Made by a program: the position numbers and the translations under genes. DNA of 64,000 bases from JANWHQ01 sp963775275 (GTDB lineage: Bacteria; Pseudomonadota; Alphaproteobacteria; Caulobacterales; Caulobacteraceae). The stretch spans positions 2,790,001 to 2,854,000 of the forward strand of contig CAVZII010000005.1 in NCBI GenBank assembly GCA_963775275.1, in the 5' to 3' direction. Below are positions 49,982 through 57,720 of the stretch, piece by piece (the stretch's first letter is position 1; every line of letters begins with the position of its first letter). The notes below the pieces were generated by a model. It saw only the letters and a list, made by a program, of their open reading frames with translations, searched no databases and was not told where the DNA came from.

Positions 49982-51213
49982 CCTTGCAGGACATCCTCGC
50001 GGCGCCCGCCCAGACGGCTACGCCCGATCGGCCCGAGCCCGCGGGCCGCCCGTCGGGCCTGTTCGATCTCATCGCGCCGATGTCGCCCGAGACCTTCTTC
50101 GCCGACTACTGGGAGACGAAGCCCGTGCGCCTGGCCGGGACACGGGCGGACCGGTTCGAGGGCCTGTTCGGCTCGGCCGATATCGACAGCATCCTCGTCT
50201 ACACCAAGCCCAAGCCGAGCCGGATCGAGGTCGTCACCAGCCAGGGCTTCGTGCGCGAGAACTACCTGAACCACGACGGCACCGCGAACGTGAACCTGGT
50301 GGCCGAGAGGTTCGTCGCCGGATCGACGATCATCCTGGCGGGCCTGGACGAGACCTGGGCGCCGCTGGCCGAGCTGGTGCGCGGCATCGAGGCCGAGGTG
50401 AACCATCCGGCCGGCATCGCCGCCTATGTCACCCCGCCCGGCGTGCAGGGCGTCCAGCCGCACTTCGACACCCAGGAGAACTTCCTGCTGCAGGTGGAGG
50501 GGACCAAGCGCTGGAAGGTCTACCGGCCGCTGCACGTCGCCCCGCCGGTCCAGGGCTCATGGTCCGCCGTGCCCCGCGAGAAGGTGGGCGAGCCCATCTA
50601 CGAGACGACGCTGGGGCCCGGCGACGTCCTCTACATCCCCCGCGGCTTCCTGCACGAGGGCCAGGCCGGCGACGGACCCTCGCTGCACCTCACCGTCGAT
50701 ATCCTGGTGCGCACCTGGCACGAGTTCCTGGCCTCGGCGCTGGCGTCCATGGCCGACCGCGACGTGAGCTTCCGCCGATCGCTGCCGCCGGGGTTCCTGA
50801 ACTCCGACGAGATCATGCAGGACCTCGCCGGGCGGTTCGACGAGCTGCTCGACAGGTTCCGCGCGGGCGTCCGGCTCGAGGACGCCGTGATGAAGCACAC
50901 CGAACATCTGCTCGTGCGCCGCCCGCCGCCGCCCGACGGCCACTTCGCCCTGCTGTTCGCCGAGATCGGGCCCGACACCCGCCTGAAGCGACGGCGCGCG
51001 ACGCTGAACCGCGTCTTCGCCACCGACACGGCCGCGGGAATCCAGTTCGCCGGCAACCAGCTGGTCGGCCCGCCGAAGATCCACGCGACGCTGGAGCACA
51101 TCGCCGCGGCCGAGACCTTCAGCGCGTCCGAGCTGCCCGGGCCCCTGAGCCTGCAGGAGAAGCTGGTGCTGGTCCGCCGCCTGGTCCGCACCGGCCTTCT
51201 CGGTCTCGCCTGA
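49978..51213 (+). CDS. JmjC/cupin_4 family hydroxylase 1
   Basis: A 411-residue Fe(II)/2-oxoglutarate enzyme of the ribosomal-oxygenase-like group (cupin_4: YcfD, MINA53 and NO66). The HxD is His162-Phe-Asp164 in VQPHFDTQENFLLQVEGTKRW, and the distal His is His226 in YIPRGFLHEGQ. A helical dimerisation region and a winged-helix-like C-terminus follow, as in that group. Known members hydroxylate His or Arg in ribosomal proteins. Here it sits in a peptide cluster whose core has one invariant His. Confidence 0.87.
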   Translation: MTLQDILAAPAQTATPDRPEPAGRPSGLFDLIAPMSPETFFADYWETKPVRLAGTRADRFEGLFGSADIDSILVYTKPKPSRIEVVTSQGFVRENYLNHDGTANVNLVAERFVAGSTIILAGLDETWAPLAELVRGIEAEVNHPAGIAAYVTPPGVQGVQPHFDTQENFLLQVEGTKRWKVYRPLHVAPPVQGSWSAVPREKVGEPIYETTLGPGDVLYIPRGFLHEGQAGDGPSLHLTVDILVRTWHEFLASALASMADRDVSFRRSLPPGFLNSDEIMQDLAGRFDELLDRFRAGVRLEDAVMKHTEHLLVRRPPPPDGHFALLFAEIGPDTRLKRRRATLNRVFATDTAAGIQFAGNQLVGPPKIHATLEHIAAAETFSASELPGPLSLQEKLVLVRRLVRTGLLGLA

Positions 51214-51228
51214 ACCGGAGGGACCGGC

Positions 51229-52383
51229 ATGCGCCTGGCCGAGCTGATCCGCCCGATCGACCGCGATGCGTTCCTCCAGACCTACTGGGAGAAGCGCCAC
51301 CTCGTCGTCGAAGGCGCGCCCGACCGGTTCAGGCCGCTGCTCACCATCGCCGAGGTCCCGCGCCTGCTGCACTATCTCAAGCCCCGCGCGCCGGGCGGCA
51401 TGCTGGTGGTCAAGGGCAGCCAGCACCTGGACCGGCGCTGGATCTACGACGACGGCACGCCCCGGCTCGAGGACGTGCGCGCCGCCTGGCGCGACGGCTA
51501 CAGCATCGTGGTCAACAGCCTGGAGAAGCTGTGGGAGCCGATCGCCGGCTTCGTCGCCGCCCTGACGGACGACCTGCACCATCCCGCCGACGTCAACCTC
51601 TACCTGACCCCGCCGGGCGCCCAGGCCTTCGTGCCCCACTACGACGTGATGGACGTCTTCATCCTGCAGGTCGAGGGCGCCAAGCGCTGGCAGGTGCGCG
51701 AGCCCGTGGCCCGCCTGCCGCTGCCCGACGAGCCCACCCGGATGCCGTCCGGCGAGCTTCCGCCGCTGTTGTGGGAAGGCGAGCTGACGGCGGGGGACAT
51801 GCTCTACATGCCCCGCGGCCACGTGCACTCGGCCACGACCTCGGACGTCGCCTCGCTCCACCTCACCGTCGGGGTCAAGGTGATCCGCTGGCGCGACCTG
51901 CTCGCCGCCGCCGTGAACGCGGCCCAGGGCGAGGACCGGCTTCGCGAGGCGCTGCCGCCAGGCTTCTTCGCGGGGGGGAAGGAGCTCGCGGCCACGTTCG
52001 CCGAGCTCGCCGCCGGCCTTCCCGCCGGCCTGTCGCTGGAGCCGGCCGTCGCCGCGATCGCCGACAAGCTCCTGGTCTCGGGCGCCGCGCCGCCCTCCAG
52101 GGACCTGTTCGCCGTCCAGACCGAGCTGCAGCCGGACGCCGTGCTGGAGAAGCGCGAGGGGGTGATCCTCAACCTCGTCGAGCGGGACGGCTTCGCGGCG
52201 ATCCAGTATCCCGGCGGCAAGCTCGCCGGCCCGCGCAAGATCGCCGCGGCGCTCCGCTATATCGTCGCGACGCCGCGCTTCTGCGCCGCCGCCCTGCCCG
52301 GCGATCTGAACGACCGGGAGAAGCTCGTCCTGGCCCGCCGCCTGGTGCGCGATGGGCTGGTGGACGTGTGCGCGGCCGAGTGA
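51229..52383 (+). CDS. JmjC/cupin_4 family hydroxylase 2
   Basis: A 384-residue paralogue of the preceding gene with HxD as His137-Tyr-Asp139 (FVPHYDVMDVFILQVEGAKRW) and a distal His200 in YMPRGHVHSAT. The N-terminal helix (IRPIDRDAFLQTYWEKRHLVV) and the C-terminal winged-helix region (FAAIQYPGGKLAGPRKI) match copy 1. All iron ligands are intact in both copies, so both are probably active, perhaps on different residues or precursors. It is 15 bases downstream of copy 1 and 11 bases upstream of lanM. Confidence 0.87.
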   Translation: MRLAELIRPIDRDAFLQTYWEKRHLVVEGAPDRFRPLLTIAEVPRLLHYLKPRAPGGMLVVKGSQHLDRRWIYDDGTPRLEDVRAAWRDGYSIVVNSLEKLWEPIAGFVAALTDDLHHPADVNLYLTPPGAQAFVPHYDVMDVFILQVEGAKRWQVREPVARLPLPDEPTRMPSGELPPLLWEGELTAGDMLYMPRGHVHSATTSDVASLHLTVGVKVIRWRDLLAAAVNAAQGEDRLREALPPGFFAGGKELAATFAELAAGLPAGLSLEPAVAAIADKLLVSGAAPPSRDLFAVQTELQPDAVLEKREGVILNLVERDGFAAIQYPGGKLAGPRKIAAALRYIVATPRFCAAALPGDLNDREKLVLARRLVRDGLVDVCAAE

Positions 52384-52394
52384 GGCCGCGGGCC

Positions 52395-55300
52395 GTGAGC
52401 GCCGCCGCACGAGACGTCATCGACCCGCCCGCCGCCAGGCGCCTCGACGCCCGCCCGGCGGGGGCGGCGGCGCGCATCGTCGCGCGGGCGTCGACGCTGT
52501 GGGACCGGATCGGCGGCGGCTATCGCCCGGCGGTCGGCGAAGATGCGCCCGCACGCGATCGGCTCGTCCGTTGGATCGACCGCGGGGCGAACGGCGAGGC
52601 CGAGTCCTTCCGCCGCCGCCTCGACTGGCTCGGCCTCGGCCGGGACGACGTCCTGCCCCTGCTCGGCGATGTCGAGCTGGAAGGCCCCGCGCCGGCGTGG
52701 GCGGCGGTGCTGGACGAGGTGCTCTCGGGCGCCGAAGATCCGGACTGGTCCAATGCCGAGGCGCTCGGCGGCCACCCCTTTGCAGACCTGTTCGCGTCCT
52801 TCGCCGCCTCGGGGCTGCGGCGGCTCGAGCCCGGGACCCAGGGTGCGTTCGCCCCCACGGCCCTCGCGGACCTCGTCGGCGACCTCGTGCGCGCCCTCAG
52901 CTTCTTCGCCGGTCCCGTGCTCCATCTGGAATTCTCCGCCTTCCGGGCGGGGCGCGGCGAGGCGGAGACGGCGGCGCCCGGCGAGGGCCTCTATCGCGAG
53001 TTCGTGGCCGGCCTGAAGGCCGACCCGGTGCCGTTCCTGATGGAGTACGCGGCCCTGGCGCGGCTGCTCTGCACGGCGACCCTGCTGTGGTCCCGGAACG
53101 TCACCAGCCTGGCGCGCGCCCTGCGCGAAGACGCCGGCGCCCTCGCGGAGCGGTTCAACCAGGGCCGCCCGCTCGGCCGGCCCGTCGCCGTCGCCTGCAC
53201 CCTGTCGGATCGCCACAAGGGCGGCGCGACCGTCTCGATCCTCACCTTCGAGGGCGGGCTGAGGCTGGTGCACAAGCCGCGCGACCTGTCGGTGGAGACC
53301 GCCTGGTTCGACGTCCTGCAGGCGCTGGACGGGCCGGCGTCCGAGGATCGCCTGCGTCGCCTGGAGGTGCTGGGGCGCGGCGACCACGGCTGGGTCGAGA
53401 TGGTCGAGGCCGCGCCCTGCCGCGACCAGGCCGATGCGCGCCGCTTCTACCGCCGCGCCGGCGCGCTGCTGGCCGTCCTCTACGCGCTGGAGGCCTCGGA
53501 CTGCTTCCACGAGAACATCATCGCGGCGGGCGACCATCCGGTCCTGATCGACATGGAGACCCTGATGCACCACGTGCTGCGTCAGGCGACCGAACTCGGG
53601 CCGGCGGAGGCGGCGGCGGGAGACGCCCTGTTCGACTCGGTGTTCCGAGCGGGCTTCCTGCCGTCCTGGGAGACGGGAATGAACGGCGTGGCCGTCGACA
53701 TCAGCGGGCTGGGCGCCCGCGCGGGCCAGCCCACGCCCTACGTCCGGCGCCGCTGGGAGGCGGTCAACACCGACGCCATGACGCTCCGCTACGAGCCGCT
53801 GGCGATCGAGTTGGAGATCCACCTGCCGCACCTGGACGGCGCGCCCCTGGCCGTCGCCGACTACGCCGACGAGGTGATCGACGGCTTCCGCGACGCCTAT
53901 GAGCGGATCATGCGACGGGCGGCCGAGGCCGGCGGGTCCTTCCAGCAGGCGCTCGAGCGGCTCGGGCGCAGCGAGATCCGCCTCGTCTTCCACGCCACGC
54001 GGATCTACGCCCTGCTGCAGAAGCGGCTCTTCGCGCCACGCCACATGCGCGCGGGGATCGACCGGAGCCTGGAGCTGGACGTCCTGGCGCGCTTCTACCT
54101 GGCCTCGCGCGCCAAGCAGCCGTTCCGGGCCCTGCTCGGGGCCGAGATCGCCGCCATGGAGGATCTCGACATCCCCTACTTCCGGGTCCGGGCCGACAGC
54201 CGGGACCTGGTCCTGCCGGACGGGACGCGGATCGAGGGCGCCTTCGAACAGACCGCGATCGAGCGCGTGCGCCGCCGGATCGCCGCCTTCGGCCCCGACG
54301 ATCTCGCCCGCCAGGTCGAGTTCATCCGCGCCTCCCTCGGCCTCTCCGCCCTCAACCTCTCAGGCGCGGAGCACGGCGGCGGCGAAGCCGCCGGCGTCGG
54401 GCCCGCGGCCAGCGAGCTCGCTGTCCCCACGCCGGACGAGCTGATCGCGGAGGCGCGCCGGATCGGCCGGGAGATCGAGCAGCGGGCCATCGTCTCGGCC
54501 GACGGGTCGGCGACCTGGATCGCGCCCCAGCAACTGCCCGGCATGAGCCATTACGAGCTGCGGGTCCTCAGGCACGATCTCTACGCCGGCGCGGCGGGCC
54601 TGGGCCTGTTCTTCGCGGGCCTCGAGCGCGTCTGCGGCGAAGGACGCGCGCCGGCCCTGGCCGCGCTGGCGCCGCTGCGGCGCTTCCTCGCCGACGCCAC
54701 GCCGGAGCGGCTCCTTCGCGAGGGCTATCCGCTCGGCGCGGGGACCGGGGCGGGGTCCTTCGTCTACGCCCTGGCGCAGTGCGCGGGCCTGCTGAACGAG
54801 CCGGCGCTGCTCGAGGACGCGCGCCGCGCGGCCGCGCTCGTCACGCCCGGGCTGATCGCGGCCGACGAGAGCCTGGACGTCCTGTCCGGCGCGGCGGGGG
54901 CGGCGCTCGCGCTTCTGGCGCTGCAGGCCAGGACCGGCGAGCCGGACCTTCTGCGCGCCGCCAGGCTCTGCGGCGAGCGGCTGATCGAGCGCCAGGAGCC
55001 CATGCCCCGCGGCGCGGCCTGGCGCACCGGCCACGGCAGGGCGCTGGCCGGCATGTCGCACGGCGCGGCCGGCATCGCGCTGGCCCTGACGCGGCTGGGC
55101 TCGGCGACGGGCGAACGGCGCTTCATCGATGCGGCCGGGCGGGCCGTCGCCTACGAGGACTGGCTGTTCGATCGCGAACGGGACGCCTGGCCGGACCTGC
55201 GCCACGACGGGGCCGAGCCTCCCGCCTTCATGAACGCCTGGTGCCACGGCGCCGTGGGCATCGGCTTCGCCAGGCTCGGGGCGGGCCAGGCGCCGGGCGG

Positions 55301-55637
55301 TCCGGCGGCCCGGACGCACCTGGATGCTGCGATCCGGTCTTCCGCGTCCCTGGAGCTCTCGGCCAAGGACGGGCTGTGCTGCGGCAACCTCGGCCGGGCG
55401 GCCCTGCTCGCGGCCGGCGGGCGGCGCGGCCGGCCGGACGCGGCGGCGGCCGCGGCCGATCTCGCCGGCGCCGTGCTCGCCCGGGCGCGGGCGGCAGGGG
55501 GCTATCGCCTGGCCGGACGCAAGGGCGTGGAGTTCTTCGATCCGTCCTTCTTCCAGGGGCTGTCGGGCGTCGGCTACCAGCTGCTGAGCCTGGGCGCGCC
55601 GGGCGTCCTGCCCGATGTCCTGGCCTGGGCGCCATGA
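52395..55637 (+). CDS. lanM: Class II lanthipeptide synthetase LanM
   Basis: A 1080-residue bifunctional enzyme that phosphorylates and dehydrates Ser/Thr of a precursor and then adds Cys thiols to form (methyl)lanthionine. The N-terminal dehydratase has the kinase-like residues Lys294 (LVHKPRD), Asp369/His372/Asn374 (SDCFHENII) and Asp386/Glu388 (IDMETL). The C-terminal cyclase has zinc ligands Cys950 (AWCHG) and Cys995-Cys996 (LCCGNLG). A Cys-Cys-Gly cyclase motif is the variant known from ProcM-like synthetases, rather than Cys-His-Gly. The GTG at 52395 is the first in-frame start after the upstream stop; its ribosome-binding site is weak. Confidence 0.93.
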   Translation: MSAAARDVIDPPAARRLDARPAGAAARIVARASTLWDRIGGGYRPAVGEDAPARDRLVRWIDRGANGEAESFRRRLDWLGLGRDDVLPLLGDVELEGPAPAWAAVLDEVLSGAEDPDWSNAEALGGHPFADLFASFAASGLRRLEPGTQGAFAPTALADLVGDLVRALSFFAGPVLHLEFSAFRAGRGEAETAAPGEGLYREFVAGLKADPVPFLMEYAALARLLCTATLLWSRNVTSLARALREDAGALAERFNQGRPLGRPVAVACTLSDRHKGGATVSILTFEGGLRLVHKPRDLSVETAWFDVLQALDGPASEDRLRRLEVLGRGDHGWVEMVEAAPCRDQADARRFYRRAGALLAVLYALEASDCFHENIIAAGDHPVLIDMETLMHHVLRQATELGPAEAAAGDALFDSVFRAGFLPSWETGMNGVAVDISGLGARAGQPTPYVRRRWEAVNTDAMTLRYEPLAIELEIHLPHLDGAPLAVADYADEVIDGFRDAYERIMRRAAEAGGSFQQALERLGRSEIRLVFHATRIYALLQKRLFAPRHMRAGIDRSLELDVLARFYLASRAKQPFRALLGAEIAAMEDLDIPYFRVRADSRDLVLPDGTRIEGAFEQTAIERVRRRIAAFGPDDLARQVEFIRASLGLSALNLSGAEHGGGEAAGVGPAASELAVPTPDELIAEARRIGREIEQRAIVSADGSATWIAPQQLPGMSHYELRVLRHDLYAGAAGLGLFFAGLERVCGEGRAPALAALAPLRRFLADATPERLLREGYPLGAGTGAGSFVYALAQCAGLLNEPALLEDARRAAALVTPGLIAADESLDVLSGAAGAALALLALQARTGEPDLLRAARLCGERLIERQEPMPRGAAWRTGHGRALAGMSHGAAGIALALTRLGSATGERRFIDAAGRAVAYEDWLFDRERDAWPDLRHDGAEPPAFMNAWCHGAVGIGFARLGAGQAPGGPAARTHLDAAIRSSASLELSAKDGLCCGNLGRAALLAAGGRRGRPDAAAAAADLAGAVLARARAAGGYRLAGRKGVEFFDPSFFQGLSGVGYQLLSLGAPGVLPDVLAWAP

Positions 55638-57094
55638 TGGCGGACGGCGGCCTTCTCCTGGACCGGCCGGCTGAGCCGGACCTGCCGCTCTCGGCCCTGG
55701 ACGAAGCGCTGGCGTCGCCGTTCTCGGACGCGGACCGGCGCGGCGCGGCCCAGGCGGCGGTCCTGCTGGAGCAGGCCTGGGTGAACTGGTCCGGGGCGGC
55801 GAGGGGGCCGGTGGAGCAGCTTCGGCGGCTCGCCGACGGCCCGCCCGTCCGCCGCGGCGAGGCGTTCCGCACGCTCCTGGCCGTCTTCGCCGCGCTTGGC
55901 GACCGGCACACCGACGCCTGCCTTCCCGCGCCCTTCGCCGAGGCGGTGGCCTTCCTGCCGTTCCTGGCGCGGCCGTTCTGGCGGGACGGCGAGCGAGGGC
56001 TGGTGGTGACCGGGTCGGAGGCGGACGGCGTCGAAAGGGGCGACCTCATCCTCGCCTGGAACGGCCGGCCGATCGAGGAGGCTCTGCGCCGGCACGAGGC
56101 GCTGCAGCTCGCCGCCAACGCCGGGGCCCGGGCGGCCAAGGCGGTCCAGACCCTCACCTTCCGACCCATGGCCTGGCTGCCGCCCCCGGACGACGAGGAG
56201 GTCGCGCTGACGGTCCGGCGTCCCGACGGCGCAGAGCACACGACGCGCCTGCGCTGGAGGCTCTCCACGCGCGAAGCCCTGACCGCGCGCTTCGGCGCAT
56301 GGGCCGCCGCGGCGGGCGATGGTCCATCGCTCGGCGTCGTCGAGACCTGCCGCGGCGGCTTCGGCCTGGTCCGCTTCGGCCGCCTGCACGCCCGCCCGGA
56401 TGACCTGACACGCCGGTTCGCCGAGCTGCTGGAGGAGGTCCCGACGACCGGACTGGTCATCGATCTGCGCGGCTGCGAGCAGGGCGTCATCGCCGCGGCC
56501 GAGAGTCTGCTCCAGCTCGTCGGCGCCGGGCCGGTGGAGCCGGAGCCCTTCGAGCTGCGCGTCACGCCCCTGATCCTGAGCATGGTGGAGGCGTCGCCCG
56601 CCCTGGCGCCCTGGCGCGATGCGGCGCGGACGGCGGCGCGGCGCGGCGAGCCGTTCAGCGCGGGCGTTCCGATCACCTCGCCGCAGGCCGCCAATGCGAC
56701 GGGCCGGCGGTACTCCGGTCCGGTGATCGTCCTGGTCGACGCCCTGACCTACAGCAGCGCCGAGATGCTCGCCGCCGGGATCCAGGACCACGGCATGGGC
56801 CTCGTCGTGGGGACCGAAGACGCGACGGGCGGCGGCGGCGGCTCGCCCTGGCCCCAGGCCGTCCTGGCGGGGCTTTCGGGCCGCCAGGACCTGGCTCCCG
56901 GCAAGGACCAGCCCAGCCTGCGGGTGTCGGCGCGCCGGTGCCGGCGGGTCGGCCGGAACCGCGGCCGCCTCATCGAGGGGATCGGCGTGGCGCCCGATCA
57001 CGTCCGCCGGCCGACCCTGCGCGATGTGCTCGATGACGACCAAGATTTGCATGATGCGCTCGACTCGCTCCTTGCGCACCTAGGGAGCCGCTGA
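55634..57094 (+). CDS. S41 protease-like protein
   Basis: A 486-residue protein of the S41 (C-terminal processing peptidase) type. It has an N-terminal helical part, a PDZ-like segment (GLVVTGSEADGVERGDLILAWNG) and a crotonase-like catalytic core with LVDALTYSSAEMLAAGIQDHG. The Ser in YSSAE aligns with the nucleophile. The Lys expected 25 residues later in CtpA/Prc enzymes is replaced by a Gly-rich stretch (TEDATGGGGG), so it may use another base, as some S41 branches do, or be altered. It is a candidate leader peptidase. The ATG overlaps the lanM stop. Confidence 0.75.
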   Translation: MMADGGLLLDRPAEPDLPLSALDEALASPFSDADRRGAAQAAVLLEQAWVNWSGAARGPVEQLRRLADGPPVRRGEAFRTLLAVFAALGDRHTDACLPAPFAEAVAFLPFLARPFWRDGERGLVVTGSEADGVERGDLILAWNGRPIEEALRRHEALQLAANAGARAAKAVQTLTFRPMAWLPPPDDEEVALTVRRPDGAEHTTRLRWRLSTREALTARFGAWAAAAGDGPSLGVVETCRGGFGLVRFGRLHARPDDLTRRFAELLEEVPTTGLVIDLRGCEQGVIAAAESLLQLVGAGPVEPEPFELRVTPLILSMVEASPALAPWRDAARTAARRGEPFSAGVPITSPQAANATGRRYSGPVIVLVDALTYSSAEMLAAGIQDHGMGLVVGTEDATGGGGGSPWPQAVLAGLSGRQDLAPGKDQPSLRVSARRCRRVGRNRGRLIEGIGVAPDHVRRPTLRDVLDDDQDLHDALDSLLAHLGSR

Positions 57095-57159
57095 TACTTT
57101 TGCGTGTGCAGCTTCCCGGCGAAGTTTCGGGCCGTTTTCTCAATCTTCAGGAGATGAAC

Positions 57160-57468
57160 ATGGCGTTGGATCCTACCGCCGAGACGGCGCTCAAGCAGGG
57201 CGCGCGGGCCGCGGCAGAGACCGTTTTCGTCGGCGGCAGCCATCTCCTGAACGGAGACATCAAGCGCGGCGGCGTCTATGCCGCGCTGGGCCTCATCGCC
57301 CGCGCCTGCCTGGGCGTCCCCGGGGCCCTGGCGGTGGCCGCCGCGTCCTATGTGGACGCCAGCACCGGCAAGACCCTGCCCGAGCAGCTGGGCCTGAACC
57401 AGCCGCGCGAGAAGCCCGAATCGTCGGCCTCGCCGCCGGCGACCAGGTCCCAGGCCAAGTCCGCCTGA
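57160..57468 (+). CDS. Small DUF6072-like protein of the RiPP cluster
   Basis: A 102-residue protein starting MALDPTAETALKQGARAA, with a hydrophobic middle (GVYAALGLIARACLGVPGALAVAAASYV) that could enter or lie on the membrane and a polar Pro/Ser/Lys-rich tail. It resembles the small DUF6072 proteins, of unknown role. The start at 57160 was chosen because CAGGAG is 6 bases upstream. It is followed after 18 bases by another small protein and then the exporter, which suggests a membrane export or immunity role by inference. Confidence 0.6.
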   Translation: MALDPTAETALKQGARAAAETVFVGGSHLLNGDIKRGGVYAALGLIARACLGVPGALAVAAASYVDASTGKTLPEQLGLNQPREKPESSASPPATRSQAKSA

Positions 57469-57486
57469 GCCTCGGCGAGGTTTCCG

Positions 57487-57717
57487 ATGCGTGGTCTTCT
57501 GGTCGTGGGGCTGCTTGCCTACGCCGTCGCGAACAGCTGGCGCGACATCGCCAAGGGCGGGATCCGCCTGGGCGTCAGGACCGGCCGTCGTCTGGCGGAG
57601 CTGTCGGAGAAGGCGGTCTCGGACATCGAGGACCTCACCGCCGAGGCGGTCGCCGAGGAAGACGCCCGCTCGGCCGCCAAGGGCGCCCAGGGAGCACAAG
57701 CCGCGTCGGGCGACTAG
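57487..57717 (+). CDS. Small DUF5132-like protein of the RiPP cluster
   Basis: A 76-residue protein with a short hydrophobic start (GLLVVGLLAYAVANSW) and a helical, acidic remainder (RRLAELSEKAVSDIEDLTAEA). This pattern resembles DUF5132 proteins. It ends 3 bases before the ABC exporter start. It could anchor or regulate the exporter, or be part of self-protection. No direct evidence of function is present. Confidence 0.58.
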   Translation: MRGLLVVGLLAYAVANSWRDIAKGGIRLGVRTGRRLAELSEKAVSDIEDLTAEAVAEEDARSAAKGAQGAQAASGD

Positions 57718-57720
57718 GTC

